Part shown: positions 6,307-7,423 of the stretch, piece after piece
Layout of the letters: the number at the start of each line of letters is the position of its first letter
Numbering within the stretch: position 1 is the stretch's first letter
Source of the DNA: JANWHZ01 sp964527385
Lineage (GTDB): Bacteria; Patescibacteriota; Saccharimonadia; Saccharimonadales; UBA4665
Assembly: GCA_964527385.1 (NCBI GenBank)
Contig: CAZGPZ010000050.1
Coordinates: 1-7,423 of the forward strand
Length of the DNA stretch: 7,423 bases
Reading direction: 5' to 3'
Program-made: the position numbers and the translations under genes
Notes under the pieces: generated by a model
Databases searched by the model: none
What the model saw: only the letters and a program-made list of their open reading frames with translations
Told to the model about the DNA's origin: nothing

Positions 6307-6376
6307 AAAATAAAAAGACGTAAGGCTTTTTGATTCAATACACTCGCATAGTATTTAATCAATTAGCTTTACGTCT
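6307..6376 (-). terminator. Regulated intrinsic terminator of the thrS T-box
   Basis: Arms 6357-6376 and 6316-6335 are complementary over 20 positions with three mismatches. The connecting loop can add AATAC/GTATT. The hairpin is followed by TTTTATTTTC on the minus strand and ends shortly before the thrS Shine-Dalgarno. The first four bases of its 5' arm are also needed by the antiterminator. Confidence 0.88.
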
Positions 6377-6486
6377 CGGACCCAAATTGCGTGTCGCAAA
6401 ATGGGTGGTTCCACCGGACTTCCCCGCATATAGCGGGACACTTATGATAGGCGTTATCGTACGCACTAACCCCGACGGAGCTCCGT

Positions 6487-6489
6487 GGT
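6487..6489 (-). promoter_or_regulatory. Candidate threonine specifier codon (ACC)
   Basis: A short stem I can be drawn: GAGC (6508-6511) with GCTC (6478-6481), and above it GGTGA (6503-6507) with TCACC (6491-6495). The 3' side of the internal loop, AACCACGGA (6482-6490), contains ACC followed by A, the place and context where T-boxes present their specifier. ACT at 6495-6497 is a less well-placed alternative. Confidence 0.4.
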
Positions 6490-6519
6490 TGGTGAGTCCA
6501 CATCACCGCTCTACGCAAC

Positions 6520-6528
6520 AGTATAGCA
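6520..6528 (-). promoter_or_regulatory. Extended -10 promoter of the thrS operon
   Basis: TGCTATACT on the minus strand is an extended -10 identical to that of the membrane protease gene. It predicts transcription from about 6513, giving a leader of roughly 224 bases. No recognisable -35 is seen around 6543-6548. Confidence 0.6.
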
Positions 6529-6570
6529 CATCGCAAAACTTCACCTAGGAACTAATATAATACAGTTGGT

Positions 6571-6597
6571 ACAATATGGCTAGTATGATTATATTGT
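6571..6597. repeat. 7-bp inverted repeat upstream of the thrS promoter
   Basis: ACAATAT (6571-6577) is exactly inverted at 6591-6597 with a 13-base spacer, in AT-rich DNA about 45 bases upstream of the thrS -10. It could be an operator half-site pair or simply AT-rich chance symmetry. Confidence 0.3.
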
Positions 6598-6697
6598 CAT
6601 ATCTACAACTCTGATGTGGATATGTTTGAGAGATATATCATTTATGAGCTTAACTAACTTTGTGACGAAGACTGCCTGAGTTAGCACTTGGCGTAAG

Positions 6698-6825
6698 AGG
6701 ATTGGGGGATCGCCTTGCCTGTTAAGGCAAAAAACAAGGTGATAAGATGGCGCTGCAAGCCCGTTTATTCGTTATGTCGTGTTCGGAATGCGTCCCTGTG
6801 CGCACCCGCGCGCCGCCAAACTCCT
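6698..6825 (-). ncRNA. Possible divergent or decayed 5S rRNA-like RNA
   Basis: Read on the minus strand this 128-base stretch shows several 5S landmarks in the right order: GGCGGC near the start, the loop C motif ATTCCGAACACG (6778-6789) and CAGCGCC (6749-6755). GCGCGGGT (6804-6811) pairs with GCTTGC-A-GC (6752-6760), reproducing helix II including its bulged A. The ends can pair (AGGA-GT-TTGG with CCAATCCT) as a bulged helix I. Against it, I cannot draw helix III, the conserved loop E (GAGAGUA side) is absent, and about eight extra bases lie between loop C and helix II. A strong alternative hairpin (6819-6826 with 6852-6859) competes with helix I. No 16S or 23S is in the window. It may be a pseudogene, a very divergent 5S or an unrelated structured RNA. 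Confidence 0.3.
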
Positions 6826-6859
6826 GACCTTTGCCAGCCTATCTGTCTGGCCAGGAGTT
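6819..6859. repeat. Long two-part hairpin
   Basis: AACTCCTG (6819-6826) pairs perfectly with CAGGAGTT (6852-6859). Immediately inside, GCCAG (6833-6837) pairs with CTGGC (6847-6851), leaving a six-base bulge on one side and a nine-base loop. It is stable on either strand and overlaps the 5' end of the 5S-like stretch. Confidence 0.6.
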
Positions 6860-6874
6860 CAAACCGTTTGTCTA

Positions 6875-6916
6875 CCAAAAGAAAAAGGCCAGTCTTGCCT
6901 GGTCCTTTTCTTTTGG
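6875..6916. terminator. Terminator hairpin abutting the tRNA-Val 3' copy
   Basis: CCAAAAGAAAA (6875-6885) pairs with TTTTCTTTTGG (6906-6916), and GGCCAG (6887-6892) with CTGG-T-CC (6899-6905). T runs end the hairpin on both strands, so it can act in either direction. On the minus strand it starts inside the CCA of the duplicated tRNA-Val end, exactly as the real tRNA-Val terminator does. Confidence 0.7.
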
Positions 6917-6932
6917 TGGGTGATGAGGGGCT
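6913..6932. repeat. Direct repeat of the tRNA-Val 3' end (copy 1)
   Basis: Twenty bases here are identical to 7086-7105, i.e. the last bases of tRNA-Val: acceptor 3' strand, discriminator, CCA and the 3' half of the T stem. Similarity fades beyond the repeat. The offset between copies is 173 bases. A tRNA 3'-end duplication is the typical footprint of tRNA-targeted integration, or of a broken tandem tRNA duplicate. Confidence 0.85.
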
Positions 6933-7045
6933 TTGACCTGGCCACGCAACACAAAAAATGTGCTGCTCATAGCCACTTTTCGGCACAGTCGAAAAGCCAA
7001 GGGCGGGGAATGTTCACTGAACATTCCCGTTCGAGCCCCTCCCCT
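6913..7045 (-). ncRNA. Multi-branched structured RNA candidate ending in a tRNA-Val-like CCA tail
   Basis: Read on the minus strand the segment folds almost completely. The outer helix is GAGGGGCT (7034-7041) with AGCCCCTC (6925-6932). Hairpin 1 is GGGAATGTTC/GAACATTCCC (7006-7028), 10 bp. Hairpin 2 is CTTTTCG/CGAAAAG (6976-6996), 7 bp. Hairpin 3 is GCAGCACA/TGTGTTGC (6946-6966), 8 bp with a T5 loop. A bulged helix CCTTGGC/GCCAGG encloses hairpins 2 and 3. Hairpin 3 is perfect only on the minus strand (one G-U pair that becomes an A-C mismatch on plus), favouring minus transcription. The 3' end is an exact tRNA-Val 3' terminus with CCA, followed by a terminator. No promoter between it and the tRNA-Val terminator is obvious. 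I do not recognise it as tmRNA, SRP RNA, 6S RNA or RNase P RNA. It could also be a DNA element. Confidence 0.45.
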
Positions 7046-7048
7046 ATA

Positions 7049-7087
7049 AATTAAAAGAACCAGGTGAGATACCTGGTTCTTTTAATT
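7049..7087 (-). terminator. Intrinsic terminator of tRNA-Val
   Basis: A perfect 17-bp stem (7071-7087 with 7049-7065) closes a five-base loop. On the minus strand the right arm ends in CTTTTAATT followed by TATAG, so the T run lies at the base of the stem. The stem begins at the last A of the tRNA CCA. Confidence 0.85.
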
Positions 7088-7105
7088 GGTGGGTGATGAG
7101 GGGCT
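7086..7105. repeat. Direct repeat of the tRNA-Val 3' end (copy 2, in the intact gene)
   Basis: The second copy of the 20-bp repeat, lying within the functional tRNA-Val. In addition 7098-7110 (T arm) occurs in inverted orientation at 7029-7041, so the neighbouring structured element carries tRNA-Val-derived sequence at both edges. Confidence 0.85.
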
Positions 7106-7163
7106 CGAACCCCCGACCTCGTCCACGTCAAGGACACGCTCTAGCCAACTGAGCTAATCACCC
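7087..7163 (-). tRNA. tRNA-Val (anticodon GAC), CCA encoded
   Basis: A complete minus-strand cloverleaf. The acceptor GGGTGAT/ATCACCC pairs 7 of 7. The D stem is GCTC/GAGC with loop AGTTGGCTA. The anticodon stem TGTCC/GGACG encloses TTGACGT with anticodon GAC. The variable loop is AGGTC, and the T arm GGGGG/CCCTC encloses TTCGAGC. The discriminator A (7090) is followed by encoded CCA (7087-7089). It reads valine GUC/GUU codons. It has its own promoter, 11 bases upstream, and a terminator abutting the CCA, so it is a single-gene unit like the tRNA-Pro gene in this window. Confidence 0.96.
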
Positions 7164-7174
7164 GATTCCACCTG

Positions 7175-7203
7175 AATATACTCTATTTACCCCTGAAAAA
7201 CAA
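7175..7203 (-). promoter_or_regulatory. Promoter of tRNA-Val
   Basis: On the minus strand the -35 TTGTTT (7198-7203), a 17-base spacer and the -10 TATATT (7175-7180) precede the mature 5' end by 11 bases, leaving a 5' leader of only a few bases for RNase P. Confidence 0.75.
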
Positions 7204-7213
7204 GTATTGCCGG

Positions 7214-7231
7214 CCGAGCATGCTCGGTTTT
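7214..7231. repeat. 14-bp palindrome followed by four T
   Basis: CCGAGCATGCTCGG (7214-7227) is a perfect palindrome followed by TTTT on the plus strand. It sits between the divergent tRNA-Val and small-ORF promoters. It is weak as a terminator (at most a 5-bp stem with a four-base loop) and could equally be a protein-binding dyad. Confidence 0.45.
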
Positions 7232-7248
7232 GACGCTTATGGCTAATA

Positions 7249-7277
7249 TTGACTAATCATGTGATTGTATGTAAAAT
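7249..7277 (+). promoter_or_regulatory. Strong sigma-70-type promoter for the 37-codon ORF
   Basis: The -35 TTGACT (7249-7254), exactly 17 bases of spacer and the -10 TAAAAT (7272-7277), preceded directly by TG, make one of the two best promoters in the window. The start is predicted near 7284, about 18 bases before the GTG. Confidence 0.85.
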
Positions 7278-7301
7278 GCTTGGGTTAACTAGGGAGTTTT
7301 G

Positions 7302-7415
7302 GTGAGTACCACGAACCAAAGTGTGCTCGACGTATTTCAATTGTTTTACGAAGAGCTCGTTTTCGCTCCGCGACCGACAAGAAAAGTCAGGCGTGCCCGG
7401 CCGGCCAAGCAATAG
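7302..7415 (+). CDS. Small basic protein of 37 residues, function unknown
   Basis: A GTG-started frame of 37 codons ending in TAG, too short for most gene finders. Support is positional: a near-consensus promoter at 7249-7277, then AGGGAG (7291-7296) five bases before the GTG. The N-terminal half, STTNQSVLDVFQLFYEEL, can form an amphipathic helix. The C-terminal third, PRPTRKVRRARPAKQ, is strongly basic, with seven Arg/Lys and no acidic residue, suggesting nucleic-acid or ribosome contact (inference). It could also be a leader peptide for a gene beyond the window edge. I do not recognise a family. Confidence 0.6.
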   Translation: MSTTNQSVLDVFQLFYEELVFAPRPTRKVRRARPAKQ

Positions 7416-7423
7416 GCGACCCG

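Larger units (their letters stand above)
6290..6513 (-). promoter_or_regulatory. T-box riboswitch leader of thrS
   Basis: The minus-strand leader has the parts of a T-box in the correct order. A 5' stem-loop region carries a possible Thr specifier. Stem III is CCCGC-TATAT-GCGGG. The antiterminator follows: helix A1 GTCCGG (6414-6419) pairs with CCG-(A)-GAC (6373-6379); the seven-base bulge TGGAACC (6407-6413) is the conserved T-box core; helix A2 ACCCA (6402-6406) pairs with TGGGT (6380-6384) and is capped by a small TTGCG/CGCAA hairpin. A terminator whose 5' arm reuses 6373-6376 of helix A1 comes next, so the two folds exclude each other. Established T-box logic: uncharged tRNA pairs its codon-reading loop with the specifier and its NCCA end with the bulge, stabilising the antiterminator. 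Here that predicts thrS-ATL-miaA induction on threonine starvation. Confidence 0.88.
6529..7086. other. Gene-poor, RNA-structure-rich region upstream of thrS
   Basis: No credible protein gene lies here. The ATG-started frames of 73-91 codons at 6715-7054 overlap each other on both strands, lack ribosome-binding sites and have low-complexity basic translations. The left 170 bases are AT-rich and hold one inverted repeat (6571-6597). From about 6698 the region is packed with hairpins: a 5S-like stretch, a terminator hairpin, and a multi-branched element derived partly from tRNA-Val. Confidence 0.6.

Noticed and set aside
6640..7045. tmRNA, SRP RNA or RNase P RNA
   Set aside because: No tmRNA tag frame or paired 5'/3' acceptor, no GGAAG...AGCAGC SRP core, and no conserved RNase P P4 strand was found on either strand.
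6913..7045. A second, intron-containing or decayed tRNA-Val
   Set aside because: Only the 3' end matches; no GGGTGAT 5' acceptor or usable T loop exists in the segment, and the D and anticodon regions show at best scattered similarity.
6715..7054. Plus- and minus-strand frames of 73-91 codons upstream of thrS
   Set aside because: They cross the terminator hairpin and tRNA-Val-derived repeats, overlap one another and lack ribosome-binding sites; the RNA-structure explanation fits better.
7214..7231. Intrinsic terminator for a plus-strand RNA
   Set aside because: The stem is at most 5 bp with a four-base loop and only four T, and no plus-strand transcript is evident upstream; listed as a palindrome instead.
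1..7423. CRISPR array, insertion sequence or transposase, phage genes
   Set aside because: No regularly spaced repeats, no transposase or integrase frame and no phage-like protein were seen; the only mobility hint is the tRNA-Val 3' duplication.

Overview
The window looks like a chromosomal segment of a bacterium with a compact genome. It has short intergenic gaps, small core proteins, roughly 50% GC, the standard code (TGA ends at least two genes) and several genes that seem to be transcribed with almost no 5' leader. A ThrRS without a TGS domain, a 67-residue L28, a winged-helix/degenerate-nucleotidyltransferase protein and an MBL-fold protein with a worn metal site together suggest Candidate Phyla Radiation (Patescibacteria), possibly Saccharibacteria. 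That placement is inference; no marker gene here proves it.

Left part (1-1064): the 5' two-thirds of a minus-strand gene encoding an ASCH domain fused to RNase HI, cut by the window edge. It is followed on the right by a minus-strand tRNA-Pro(GGG) with encoded CCA and a strong terminator, then about 230 bases holding only a dyad repeat. Middle (1065-3257): a minus-strand site-2-type membrane metalloprotease and, divergent from it, rpmB (L28) with a textbook promoter. A bidirectional terminator separates rpmB from a two-gene minus-strand operon: a winged-helix regulator followed two bases later by an MBL-fold protein.

The main operon (3296-6513, minus) is thrS - alkyltransferase-like (ATL) gene - miaA, read in that order. 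Its leader is a T-box riboswitch: stem III, a canonical seven-base TGGAACC antiterminator bulge between two helices, and a mutually exclusive intrinsic terminator with a U tract, 18 bases before the thrS start codon. Uncharged tRNA-Thr is therefore predicted to switch on threonyl-tRNA synthetase together with the ATL base-lesion sensor and the tRNA A37 prenyltransferase. The 5' part of the leader is unusually short for a T-box.

Right part (6529-7423): more than 500 bases without a protein gene but dense in RNA structure. It contains a region with 5S-rRNA-like motifs, a terminator hairpin, and a multi-hairpin element of about 130 bases that ends in an exact 20-bp copy of the 3' end of the neighbouring tRNA-Val(GAC), CCA included. 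The intact tRNA-Val with its own promoter and terminator follows. The window ends with a plus-strand 37-codon ORF that has a near-consensus promoter and Shine-Dalgarno. The T-box leader and the tRNA-Val-derived structured element are the two most unusual observations.
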